DNA from: Embleya scabrispora DSM 41855
GTDB lineage: Bacteria > Actinomycetota > Actinomycetes > Streptomycetales > Streptomycetaceae
NCBI RefSeq assembly: GCF_000372745.1
Contig: NZ_KB889684.1
Location: 1 to 64,000, forward strand
DNA: 64,000 bases
Direction of reading: 5' to 3'
Positions 51,075-59,207 of this stretch are shown here, in pieces (position 1 is the first letter of the stretch; every line of letters starts with the position of its first letter). The notes below the pieces were generated by a model. It worked only from the letters and a program-made list of their open reading frames with translations. It ran no database searches and had not been told where the DNA came from. The position numbers and the translations under genes were made by a program.

Positions 51075-51553
51075 CCGGCGCCGTGTCCGGTGGTCACGAG
51101 CACCCACTGATCGCTCTTGCCGCCGCGCCAGCCGTACACGTTCGCACCCTTGGCCCGGCAGGTCGCGGTCAGTTCGGTGCCCGCGCTCACCTCGGCGACG
51201 GTCTTGCCCTTGCCCGGCTTCTCACGTATCTCCAGGCCGATCGCCTGGCGCGCGATGACCGCCATCTTGGCCGTCGAGGTGGGCGAGGGCACCGAGGAGC
51301 CGCTCGCGCGCGCGGACGGATTCACCGACCCGGACGCGTTGGGCAGCGCGGTCGCCGCCGCGGACTTCTTGCCGTTGTCGCCCCCGCCGGAGGACAACAA
51401 CCACCACGCCAGGATCACGATCGCCCCGACGATCACCGCCCCGATCACCAGACCGTTCCCAGCCCTGGGCGGACGCGGACCACCCGCGCTCGCCGCCCTG
51501 CGGGCGAGCGTCATTCGACGCCAATCGAACCGGGACGATCCCGCAGACGACAT
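51011..51553 (-). CDS. Membrane-anchored SH3-like domain protein
   Basis: 180 residues from ATG 51553. A short basic cytoplasmic lead (about 1-33) is followed by one membrane helix (about 34-53, GLVIGAVIVGAIVILAWWLL) and a Ser/Ala/Thr-rich linker. The extracellular end (about 98-178) is a bacterial SH3-type fold: LEIREKPGKGKTVAEVSAGTEL, then GWRGGKSDQWVLV and GYAPEAWLE. Two Cys (about 132 and the last residue) may bond. It may bind cell-wall peptide. Convergent, overlapping neighbour: the acyltransferase. Confidence 0.75.
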   Translation of the reverse strand: MSSAGSSRFDWRRMTLARRAASAGGPRPPRAGNGLVIGAVIVGAIVILAWWLLSSGGGDNGKKSAAATALPNASGSVNPSARASGSSVPSPTSTAKMAVIARQAIGLEIREKPGKGKTVAEVSAGTELTATCRAKGANVYGWRGGKSDQWVLVTTGHGAGYAPEAWLETTGSAKDLLPTC

Positions 51554-51705
51554 GCTGACTCCTTCACACGGACGTGCGGTGGTACGGGGTGAACTCACTA
51601 CGCACTACTCGGTACTCGATTCTTTCCTGTACCGACCCCGTCACGGTAAAGCGATCCGGAATCGCCGCGCCGTATGATTCCCGGCCACATGTCGCACCGG
51701 ACCCC

Positions 51706-51711
51706 TATGGT
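51706..51711 (+). promoter_or_regulatory. Candidate leaderless -10 box of the second HTH_42 gene
   Basis: TATGGT, 6 nt, then the ATG at 51718, with no Shine-Dalgarno. Confidence 0.45.
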
Positions 51712-51717
51712 CGGCGC

Positions 51718-52887
51718 ATGACCTCTGCGTTGCCACGGATCACCGACGACGAACGACGAGCGCGTTTGGGCATTCGGCATCGGCTGGCGGCCGGCGCGCG
51801 CGCCGCGAACGCGGAGGACGCGGCCCGCGCCGTGCTCCTGCTGCACGCCACCGACCCTGCCACGGTGTACGTGTCCGCCTGCGCGCGCCTGGCCGAACCG
51901 TCGTCGGCCGAGGTCGAACGTGCGCTCTACGACGACAGGTCGCTGGTCCGGATGCCCGGCATGCGGCGCACCGTCTACGTGGTCCCGCGCGAACTCGTGC
52001 ACGTGGTGCAGCGCTCCAGCACCGACGCGGTCGCGATCACGCAGCGCCGGGTGATGCTCCAGTTCCTCGCGTCGGGTGGCTACGACGAGGCGTGGCTGGA
52101 CGAGGTCGAGGCCGCCACCGTAGCCGCGCTCGCCGAGCTGGGTGAGGCGACGGCGGTGCAACTGGGCGAAGTGGTACCGCAGTTGCGCACCCAGATCCGG
52201 GTGGCGATCGGCAAGCCGTACGAGGCGAACCAGGGGGTGTCCACGCGGCTGCTGTTCACGCTCTCCTGCGAGGGCAGGATCGTCCGGACCAGGCCGCAGG
52301 GGTCGTGGTTGTCCAGCCGGTTCCGGTACACCATCGCACCGCCGCTGCCGGAGATCGGCAGGACCGAGGCCAAGGCCGAACTGGTGCGCGGGTGGCTGGC
52401 CGCGTTCGGACCCGGGACGCCGGCCGACCTCAAGTGGTGGACCGGCTGGACGGCGGCCGACACCCGCCACGCGCTCGCGGCGGTGCGCGCGGTGGAGGTC
52501 GCGTTGGACGACGGGAGCGTGGGCTACGTGTTGCCCGGCGACGAGGCGCCGAGCCCGACGCCGGAGCCGTGGGCGGCATTGCTGCCGGCGCTGGACGCCA
52601 CGCCGATGGCTTGGAAGGGGCGGGACTGGTACATCACGCCCGAGCTGCGTGAGCGCCTGTTCGACCGGATGGGCAACATCGGCCCGACCGTGTGGTGGAA
52701 CGGCCGCGTCGTCGGCGGGTGGGCCACGCGAGCGGACGGAGAGGTCGTCTGGCAGGCATTGGTCGACCTCCCGCCGGAGGCGACCAAGGCCATCGAGGCC
52801 GAGGCCGCCCGGCACGCCTCGTGGTTGGCCGGCACGTGTGTGACACCCCGCTTCCGTGTCCCCCTGGAGCGGGAACTGAGCGGATAG
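51718..52887 (+). CDS. Winged-helix DNA-binding domain protein (HTH_42 family), second copy
   Basis: 389 residues. It shares the family pattern with the gene at 8395: RARLGIRHRLAAGARAANAEDAARAVLLLHATDPATVYVSACAR, then VRMPGMRRTVYVVPRELVHVV, and FGPGTPADLKWWTGWTAADTRHAL in the mid part. The central LPALDATPMAWKGRDWY and MGNIGPTVWWNGRVVGGW blocks match. The two copies are diverged, so they are not a recent duplication. TATGGT 6 nt before the ATG suggests a leaderless mRNA. Single gene; role unknown. Confidence 0.85.
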   Translation: MTSALPRITDDERRARLGIRHRLAAGARAANAEDAARAVLLLHATDPATVYVSACARLAEPSSAEVERALYDDRSLVRMPGMRRTVYVVPRELVHVVQRSSTDAVAITQRRVMLQFLASGGYDEAWLDEVEAATVAALAELGEATAVQLGEVVPQLRTQIRVAIGKPYEANQGVSTRLLFTLSCEGRIVRTRPQGSWLSSRFRYTIAPPLPEIGRTEAKAELVRGWLAAFGPGTPADLKWWTGWTAADTRHALAAVRAVEVALDDGSVGYVLPGDEAPSPTPEPWAALLPALDATPMAWKGRDWYITPELRERLFDRMGNIGPTVWWNGRVVGGWATRADGEVVWQALVDLPPEATKAIEAEAARHASWLAGTCVTPRFRVPLERELSG

Positions 52888-52928
52888 GCACGGCGTCGCC
52901 CGCCCGCCGGGCCGGCGGGCCGCCGTGT

Positions 52929-53762
52929 TCAGGGCCGGGCGGCCGTCACGGACGGTTCGGCGCCGACGCGCGCGGTGCGGGGCGCGGTGGTGTACACGAC
53001 CAGCATGAGGTCGGGGTCGCCGGGAAAGGACAGGGTCTCGTAGGCGGTGTCCAGTACGGTGCCGTCGGCGGGGCGCAGGCGCTTGGTCCCATGCGTCTTC
53101 TCGGCCACCTGGTGGGCGTCCCACAACGGCCGGAAGCACGGGTTGCCGGCGGACAACTCCTCGACGAGGGCGGCCATGCGCGCGTCGTGCGAGTGCCGCG
53201 CGGCGTCCAGGCGCAGGAACGCGACCGTGTCGGCGGCGACCCGCTCCCAATCCGGGTAGAACCGGTCCGCGTCCGGGGACAGGAACGTGTGCCGCGCCAT
53301 ATTGCGCTCGTGCGGCGCCATCGCGCTCAGCCCCATCACCGCGTCGGCGGCCGGATTCCAGGTCAGCACGTCCATGCACCGGCCCAGTACGAACGCGGGC
53401 GCGTCGATCCGGTCCAGGAGCACCTGTACGCCCGGTCGCGCCGTCGACGGCGCGAGCTGCCGCGCGCTCACCCGGGTCGGCCGGGCCAGATCCCACATGT
53501 GCTCGTACTCGGTCGGATCCAGCCGCAGCGCGCGCCCGATCGCATCCAGTACGGCGTCCGAGACGTGCTGCCCCCGGCCCTGCTCCAGCCGCACGTAGTA
53601 GTCCACACTCACGCCCGCGAGCTGCGCGACCTCCTCGCGCCGCAACCCGGCCACCCGACGCTTGCGCCCGAACACCGGCAACCCGACCTCCTCGGGCCCG
53701 ACCCGGGCCCGACACGCGCGGAGGAAGTCACCCAGCTGCTCGAACGACGCATCCACACTCAT
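52929..53762 (-). CDS. XRE-family regulator with MmyB-like domain
   Basis: 277 residues. The HTH (about 10-80) has LGDFLRACRARVGPEEVGLP, VAGLRREEVAQLAGVSVDYYVRLEQGRG. The MmyB-like domain (about 105-270) has DAPAFVLGRCMDVLTWNPAADAVMG, FYPDWERVAADTVAFLR and LWDAHQVAEKTHGTKRLRP. It is complete, unlike the fragment at 21046. TAGAGT sits 6 nt before the ATG, a leaderless type. It is divergent from the SDR at 53939, with 176 bp between starts, so that gene is the likely target. Confidence 0.87.
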   Translation of the reverse strand: MSVDASFEQLGDFLRACRARVGPEEVGLPVFGRKRRVAGLRREEVAQLAGVSVDYYVRLEQGRGQHVSDAVLDAIGRALRLDPTEYEHMWDLARPTRVSARQLAPSTARPGVQVLLDRIDAPAFVLGRCMDVLTWNPAADAVMGLSAMAPHERNMARHTFLSPDADRFYPDWERVAADTVAFLRLDAARHSHDARMAALVEELSAGNPCFRPLWDAHQVAEKTHGTKRLRPADGTVLDTAYETLSFPGDPDLMLVVYTTAPRTARVGAEPSVTAARP

Positions 53763-53768
53763 GCTCGG

Positions 53769-53774
53769 ACTCTA
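53769..53774 (-). promoter_or_regulatory. Candidate leaderless -10 box of the XRE regulator gene
   Basis: On the minus strand TAGAGT is followed by CCGAGC and the ATG at 53762. No ribosome site is seen. Confidence 0.45.
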
Positions 53775-53938
53775 AATGCCGTGACCCACCCGTATTCGCG
53801 CGCCCCGTCGACCCGCCTCCGAAGGTGGTACGGGCAGACCCAGGAAAACGCGGGCTCTGGGTGGGGGGCGCGGGCGCGGGCAAGGTGAGGTGGGTCAGCG
53901 GGGAACACGCCTCGCGCCGCCTGCACTGGAGTCTTCCC

Positions 53939-54706
53939 ATGAGTTACACCGCGCTTGCCGGTCGGATCGCCGTCGTCACCGGAGCCGCCAGCGGCATGGG
54001 TGCCGAGACCGCCCGGCTGCTCGCCGCCCACGGTGCGCACGTCGCGTTGCTCGCCCGACGTGAGGATCGGCTCAAGGACCTGGCCGCCGAGATCACCGCC
54101 GCCGGCGGCACCGCCCTGGCCGTCGCCGTCGACGTCACCGACCAGGACTCGGTGGACGCCGGCGCGGCCCGGATCCGCGCCGAACTCGGCCGGGTCGACC
54201 TGGTCGTCAACTCGGCCGGGGTGATGCTGCCCAACCCGCTCGACGACGGCCGAATCGACGAGTGGACCCGGATGATCGACACCAACGTCACCGGCGCGCT
54301 GCGGATCATCCGCGCGTTCACCGCCGACCTGGTGGCCGCCGCTGCCGACGGGCGGGCCGCGGACCTGGTCGACATCTCCTCGATCGGCGCACACGTGACC
54401 TTCCCGAACTACGCGGTGTACGGCGCGACCAAGGCCGCGCTCACCCACCTGTCCGCGTCCTTGCGCAGCGAACTGGGCCCGCGCGACGTCCGGGTCACCA
54501 ACATCGAGCCGGGCCTGACCGACACCGAACTCGGCTCGCACATCGACAACGCCGAACTGGGGGAATCGGGCCAACTCGGCGCCATGTTCGACGCGATCGG
54601 CAGCCTGGCCGCCACCGACGTCGCCGACCTGGTGGCGTACGCGGCAACCCGACCGCGCCACGTCAACCTGCGCCAGATCGTGATTCTCCCGACCCGCCAG
54701 GCGTGA
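53939..54706 (+). CDS. SDR-family oxidoreductase
   Basis: 255 residues from ATG 53939; an open frame before it is rich in Gly and Trp and looks untranslated. TGAASGMG (about 14-21) binds cofactor, LLARREDRL after strand 2 favours NADP(H), NSAGVM follows near 90, and the catalytic residues are in DISSIGAHV (Ser) and YGATK (Tyr, Lys). This is the clan of serine/xylitol-type dehydrogenases with broad 3-hydroxy acid activity. It is opposite an XRE regulator that probably controls it. Confidence 0.88.
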   Translation: MSYTALAGRIAVVTGAASGMGAETARLLAAHGAHVALLARREDRLKDLAAEITAAGGTALAVAVDVTDQDSVDAGAARIRAELGRVDLVVNSAGVMLPNPLDDGRIDEWTRMIDTNVTGALRIIRAFTADLVAAAADGRAADLVDISSIGAHVTFPNYAVYGATKAALTHLSASLRSELGPRDVRVTNIEPGLTDTELGSHIDNAELGESGQLGAMFDAIGSLAATDVADLVAYAATRPRHVNLRQIVILPTRQA

Positions 54707-54712
54707 GCGCCG

Positions 54713-54752
54713 GCGCGGCGGCGCGGCGGCGCGGCGGCGCGGCGGCGCGGCG
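54713..54752. repeat. Five perfect 8-bp tandem repeats
   Basis: GCGCGGCG is repeated five times without change between the stops of the convergent genes at 54706 and 54755. The unit pairs with itself poorly but the block is all G and C, and it may stall or end transcription from both sides. Confidence 0.85.
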
Positions 54753-54754
54753 GA

Positions 54755-55144
54755 TCATCGGGTCAGGTCGACCCTGCGGACGTCCCGGGACACCGTGAAG
54801 CCCTCCCGTTCACACAGGTCGAGGATTTCGGCAGTGCGGCGGGAGGCTCGGAAGTAGGCAGCGCGACCGGGCCGGAAATAATACGTACGCCCCGTCGCCG
54901 CGCGCAGGCCCACCATCGGAGTCCGCAGCATCCCGACGCTCGGGAAAATCAGCTCGATCTCCGCCGGTGAACTCACCGCCAACGACGCGCCGTTGAACGC
55001 CGTCGTCACCCAGGCCGGACGGCCCCGAAGGGTGATCAGACCGGGCTCGACCCGTAATCCGGCCAACGGCCATCGCACGCACACGTAGCCGGTCGTGTAC
55101 TTCCCGGCCATCTCCGGCACCAGCGCCGAGCCCACGATCTCCAT
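54755..55144 (-). CDS. Conserved hypothetical protein
   Basis: 129 residues. Pattern suggests a small beta-rich domain: YVCVRWPLAGLRVEPGLITLRG, FNGASLAVSSPAEIELIFPSVG, TYYFRPGRAAYFRASR, ending with a helix and DVRRVDLT. The block resembles a PH-like or split-barrel surface protein, but I do not recognise the family. No signal peptide. No ribosome site is evident before the ATG; CATCAT lies 6 nt upstream. Single gene, convergent with the SDR. Confidence 0.65.
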   Translation of the reverse strand: MEIVGSALVPEMAGKYTTGYVCVRWPLAGLRVEPGLITLRGRPAWVTTAFNGASLAVSSPAEIELIFPSVGMLRTPMVGLRAATGRTYYFRPGRAAYFRASRRTAEILDLCEREGFTVSRDVRRVDLTR

Positions 55145-55291
55145 CGCCCGATGATGAGACCCGCCGGTACGGAAAGGAAGCCCCGACCCCGATCGCCGCG
55201 GGCCGGCCCGGCGGGGGTGATGTTGCGCCGGCCGGGGGGTGTTGACTATGACTTGTCAGGCCCGCCCGCCACCCCGTACGAGGAGCCTCCC

Positions 55292-55990
55292 GTGGCGTTG
55301 TTTCGTCGCCAGTCCCGCAGCCAGCAGAACACCGCCTGGGGGCAGGACGTGCGCGGCGTCCTGATGAGCGCGCCGCCGGATCGCATCCGCCAGGACCTGC
55401 GGCTGATCGTCAGCCGACCCGGCCCGCACCTGGGCGCGCAGGGCATGGTGTGGCCGCTGGGCGATCGCGGCGAGATCGTCGCCGTGGCGTGCGTCAAGGG
55501 CCCCGACGGCGTCGCCGTCACGGTCGAGACGCCGATGGTGCAGCACTGGGGGATGGCGGTCGAGGACGTCTGGCTCCAGGCCGCGACGAACCTGCGGATG
55601 GAGGGGTACGGCGGCACGCCGATGGACATCTCCACCGGCAGCACGCTGCACTCGCTGCTCGGTCAGGGCTGGCCCGGATCGGCCCAGTTGTTCCGGCTCG
55701 GCGAGGCGATCGGAGACCCGCTGCGCGCGGGTGCGCTGGTCTGCCTGCCCGTGGACAACGGCCTGCTCGCGCTGCCGCTCACCTCGCAGCGCACCGTGGG
55801 CATGGCCGGCTTCGTACTCAAGACCGCCCAGGGGCTGACTCGGGATCAGCAGGCCCTGTCCAGCGGGATGTTCTGGTGGCACGAGGGCATTCTGGAGGAA
55901 CTCGAAGTCAACTGGCAGGGGCCGGAGCACGCCACGCTCACCGGGTCCGCGCGATTCGGGCAGGTGGTTCGCGCACTGCCGCCCCAGTGA
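55292..55990 (+). CDS. Conserved hypothetical protein
   Basis: 232 residues from GTG 55292, preceded by GAGGAG; the frame open from 55151 is not needed. It begins ALFRRQSRSQQNTAWGQDVRG and has IRQDLRLIVSRPGPHLGAQGMVW, FWWHEGILEELEVNWQGPEHATL near the end. Alpha/beta composition, no membrane segment, no recognised domain. It is followed after 50 bp by the VOC gene on the same strand, so they may be cotranscribed. Function unknown. Confidence 0.7.
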   Translation: MALFRRQSRSQQNTAWGQDVRGVLMSAPPDRIRQDLRLIVSRPGPHLGAQGMVWPLGDRGEIVAVACVKGPDGVAVTVETPMVQHWGMAVEDVWLQAATNLRMEGYGGTPMDISTGSTLHSLLGQGWPGSAQLFRLGEAIGDPLRAGALVCLPVDNGLLALPLTSQRTVGMAGFVLKTAQGLTRDQQALSSGMFWWHEGILEELEVNWQGPEHATLTGSARFGQVVRALPPQ

Positions 55991-56040
55991 GTGATCACCC
56001 GTTCCGGCCTTCTCGTCCCACTACGTACCGAGGTGCCGTC

Positions 56041-56397
56041 ATGCCCGCTGTGTTCTCCGAACTCGTCGTAGACGCCAACGACGTCCCCGCCCTCGCCGAG
56101 TTCTGGTGTCGAGTGCTCGACTGGGACCTCACCGTCCAGGGCGAGGACATCGAGCTGAACGCGCCCGACGGGTCGCTGCCCACGATCCTGTTCCAGCCGG
56201 TCCCCGAGGGCAAGGCGGTCAAGAACCGGCTGCACATCGACGTCAGCCCGGCGATCGGCTCGAACCAGGAGAGCGAACTGGCCCGCCTGCTCGCGCTCGG
56301 TGCCAAGCCCGCCGACGTCGGCCAGGGTGAGCAGAGTTGGCACGTGCTGACCGACCCCGAGGGCAACGAGTTCTGCCTGCTGCGCACCCCCAAATAG
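56041..56397 (+). CDS. Glyoxalase/VOC family protein
   Basis: 118 residues. FSELVVDANDVPALAEFWCRVLDW is the first beta-alpha module, then LNAPDGSLPTILFQPVPEGKAVKNRLHIDV, and LTDPEGNEFCLL as the last strand with its acidic metal ligand Glu. This is the glyoxalase_6 type common in actinomycetes, whose roles range from resistance to isomerase activity. It lies behind the hypothetical gene at 55292 and may belong to the same transcript. Confidence 0.85.
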   Translation: MPAVFSELVVDANDVPALAEFWCRVLDWDLTVQGEDIELNAPDGSLPTILFQPVPEGKAVKNRLHIDVSPAIGSNQESELARLLALGAKPADVGQGEQSWHVLTDPEGNEFCLLRTPK

Positions 56398-56476
56398 CCC
56401 GGCGCCCGCCCTGCGCGGCGGTCCCGTGCCCGTGAGCCGCCCGCCCCGTGCCACCGCGGGCGCGGGCGCGGCGGGC

Positions 56477-57613
56477 TCACGTCTCGGTGAGCCGGTACCG
56501 GTAGTGCTCCCGCTCCACCGTCCAGGTCCGCCCGCCTGTGTCCGGCGCGTCCGGAAAGCCGGTGCCCGCCGGGACCGCCTCCAGACGCAGCCGATCGGCG
56601 TTCACCACCGGTGCGCCGGCCACGCCGTAGTACAGCTCGACCGCCGCGTCGCGGTCGCCGTAGACCAGGATGCGGTCTTGCATGAGCACCGCCAGCGCGG
56701 GTCGCTCCGGGTCGAACAGGCCCCACGTCATCCCGTCGCCCGGATGCCCCAGGAACAGCACCGAGCGCGGCTCGGCCAACGCGAAACCGGTCAGCCGCAC
56801 ATCCACCGGACCCAGGACGGGCCCCGCGTCCACCGCGCCGTGGTCGAGCAGGTCGCGCAACACGTCCAACGCGCCCGGCGCCAGATCCTCGCCGATCACC
56901 GCGAGGTCGCCGGTCAGCGCGTGGGTCCGGCCCGGCCCGGCGTGCGGGCCGCGGAGCTGGAGGAAACCGCAGCGCGCCACCGACGCGCTGGTCAGCGTCC
57001 CGTCGACGGCGCGCTCCCACGCCACGGCCAGTTCCAGGCCCGGCCGCAGCCACATCGGGGCGACCAGCACGCCGTCCGGCGCGAGCTGCTCCACCCAGGC
57101 CGGCGGCAGGTCCGGCACCCCCACCGTGGCCTCGATCCGGTCGAACGGCGCCCGGTCCGCGACCCCGACCCAGCCGTCCCCGGTCCGCACGTCCACACGC
57201 GTGCCGAGCCCGGCCAGGCGCCGTGCGGCCGCGCGCGCCAACTCGGCGGAGACCTCGACGCTGACCACCTCGCCCTCGGGACCGGTCAGCCGGGCCAGCA
57301 GGGCCGCGTTGTACCCGCTCCCGGTGCCGATCTCCAGCACCCGCATCCCGGGTCGCACGGCGAGCTGTTCGAGCATCAGCGCGACCATCGCCGGCTGGCT
57401 CACCGTGCTGTCCGGAAGCCCTCGCTCGTCGGTGGACAGCACCACGACCCGGTCCTCGTAGGCGTGGGCCAACGAGGTGGCGCCGGGGGTGAACAGCTCG
57501 CGGGGCACCTGCGTCATCGCGTTCGCGACCGCCTCGGTGCGTACGCTCCCGGTCAGGCGCAGCCGCTGCACCAGCGCCATCCGCAGGCGGGCCGCCGCGC
57601 GCTCGTCGTTCAT
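56477..57613 (-). CDS. PIMT-like protein methyltransferase with extra C-terminal domain
   Basis: 378 residues from ATG 57613. The N-terminal about 200 residues match protein-L-isoaspartate O-methyltransferase: VPRELFTPG, STVSQPAMVALMLEQLAV, then motif I RVLEIGTGSGYNAALLARL (about 91-109), and IEATVGVPDLPPAWVEQLAPDG. The region after about 210 (RCGFLQLRGPHAG, LDVLRDLLDHG, VLMQDRILVYGDRDAAVEL) is an added domain not in housekeeping PIMTs (about 210 residues). This long type is used in actinomycetes for peptide (lanthipeptide/RiPP) or general repair methylation; no precursor peptide was seen. Confidence 0.8.
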   Translation of the reverse strand: MNDERAAARLRMALVQRLRLTGSVRTEAVANAMTQVPRELFTPGATSLAHAYEDRVVVLSTDERGLPDSTVSQPAMVALMLEQLAVRPGMRVLEIGTGSGYNAALLARLTGPEGEVVSVEVSAELARAAARRLAGLGTRVDVRTGDGWVGVADRAPFDRIEATVGVPDLPPAWVEQLAPDGVLVAPMWLRPGLELAVAWERAVDGTLTSASVARCGFLQLRGPHAGPGRTHALTGDLAVIGEDLAPGALDVLRDLLDHGAVDAGPVLGPVDVRLTGFALAEPRSVLFLGHPGDGMTWGLFDPERPALAVLMQDRILVYGDRDAAVELYYGVAGAPVVNADRLRLEAVPAGTGFPDAPDTGGRTWTVEREHYRYRLTET

Positions 57614-57714
57614 GGCCCCCGTGTACCCGCCCGGGCGGGTGTCGGCACCCCGGTACGGCGCTCGGCTGTCCACTGCGCGCCGCTCGACCCGGGCGGTGCG
57701 CCCCCTCGGCGCGC

Positions 57715-59070
57715 TCACGGGTGGGCGGCGCGGGATCCGGTGCGGGCGGTGATCTCGTTCGCCGACAGGTAGGCGTCGGTCTTCTCCAGGTTGCCCATCC
57801 GGCCGTCCAGGTCGGACATGAAGCCGAGCCGGACCAGGTCGTCGCCCGCGAAGGCGTGCTGGACCCAGTTGGACAACACCCGGGTGCGGGCCCGGATCGA
57901 GGGCACGGTCATCAGGTGGTAGCCGCGGGTGATCGCCTGCGCCGGCAGGCCGCGCAATTCGTAGCCGAGCGGCCGAGCCACCGCCTGGGTGCCGCCGAGG
58001 TCGACGACCAGGCCCAGGTCCTTGTGCCGGAACGGGCTCATCCGTTGTCCGCGCAACGAAGCGACCACGTTGGCGGCGGCGATCTTGGCCTGCCGATGCG
58101 CGTACTGCGCGGTCGGCGGGCAGATCGCGCCGTTGCCCTTGGCCAGGTCGGGTACGGCCGCGGCGTCGCCGAGGGCGAACACGTCCGGGTGGCCGGGCAC
58201 GGCCAGGTCGGCGGCGACGGCGAGCCGACCGCGCACCAGTTCGGTGCCCGTCGTGCTCATCAGCGGGCTCGCGGTGACGCCCGCCGTCCACACCAGCGTC
58301 CGGCAGGGCAGCTTCTCGCCGGTGGTCAGCGTCACCGAGTCCTCGGTGATCTCCCGCACGCTGATTCCCAGCCGCACGTCGACACCGCGCTTGGCCAGCA
58401 TCTGTAGCGTGGCCTTGCCCAGGTTCTCGCCGAGCTCGGGCATCAGGCGCGGAGCCACGTCCACGATCATCCAGCGCACCCGCGCCGGGTCCAGGCGCGG
58501 GAAGTGCCGGAGCGAGTTGGTGGTGAGCATCTCCAGGCACGCCGCGGTCTCCACGCCCGCGTAGCCACCGCCGACCACGATGAACTGGCAGCGCGAGGCG
58601 CGCTCGGCCGGGTCGGTGCTGGAGTTGGCGATCTCCAACTGGGCGATCACGTGGTCGCGCAGGTAGACCGCCTCGGCCAGGTTCTTCATGCCGTGCCCAT
58701 AGGTGGTCAGGCCCGGGATGTCGAAGGTGCGGGTCACGCTGCCCGGTGCCAGTACGAGCTTGTCGTAGTGCTCGTTGGTGATGTCGCCGGAGATCTTGCG
58801 TACGACGCACACCTTGGCCGCGAGGTCGACGCCGATCGCGCCGCCGGGCAGGACGTGGGTGCGCTTGAACATCCGGTGCAGCGGCACGGCCGTGGTGCGC
58901 GAGGACAACACGCCGGCCGCGACCTGTGGCAGCAGCGGCCGGTAGACCATGTAGTCCATCGGACTCACGAGCACGATCTCGGCCTCGCGCGGACCGAGGG
59001 TTCGTTCCAGTCTGCGCACCGTCTCGAACCCGGCGAATCCTGCTCCGACGACGACCACCCGCTGCACCAT
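57715..59070 (-). CDS. ndh: Type II NADH dehydrogenase (NDH-2)
   Basis: 451 residues from ATG 59070, with GGAAGGGG upstream. The FAD dinucleotide fold is VVVVGAGFAGFETVRRLE (GAGFAG 9-14) and the NADH fold is VVGGGYAGVETAACLEML (near 166). VLAPGSVTRTFDIPG, TLVWTAGVTASPLM and VFALGDAAAVPDLA (FAD ribityl Asp) complete it. The C-terminal helix ITRGYHLMTVPSIRARTRVLSNWVQHAF is the usual membrane anchor. NDH-2 passes electrons from NADH to quinone without pumping protons. The gene stands alone. Confidence 0.88.
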   Translation of the reverse strand: MVQRVVVVGAGFAGFETVRRLERTLGPREAEIVLVSPMDYMVYRPLLPQVAAGVLSSRTTAVPLHRMFKRTHVLPGGAIGVDLAAKVCVVRKISGDITNEHYDKLVLAPGSVTRTFDIPGLTTYGHGMKNLAEAVYLRDHVIAQLEIANSSTDPAERASRCQFIVVGGGYAGVETAACLEMLTTNSLRHFPRLDPARVRWMIVDVAPRLMPELGENLGKATLQMLAKRGVDVRLGISVREITEDSVTLTTGEKLPCRTLVWTAGVTASPLMSTTGTELVRGRLAVAADLAVPGHPDVFALGDAAAVPDLAKGNGAICPPTAQYAHRQAKIAAANVVASLRGQRMSPFRHKDLGLVVDLGGTQAVARPLGYELRGLPAQAITRGYHLMTVPSIRARTRVLSNWVQHAFAGDDLVRLGFMSDLDGRMGNLEKTDAYLSANEITARTGSRAAHP

Positions 59071-59207
59071 GGTTGCCCCTTCCGGGAAGGCCCCGGGCAG
59101 GAAACCCGCGACCATTTGGCACATTTTGTCCAAACATATGGGGATCGTCGGCCCGACACGACCGGGGCGGGCCATCCGAGGCGGCGCCGGCGGCGGCTCC
59201 GGGCGGC

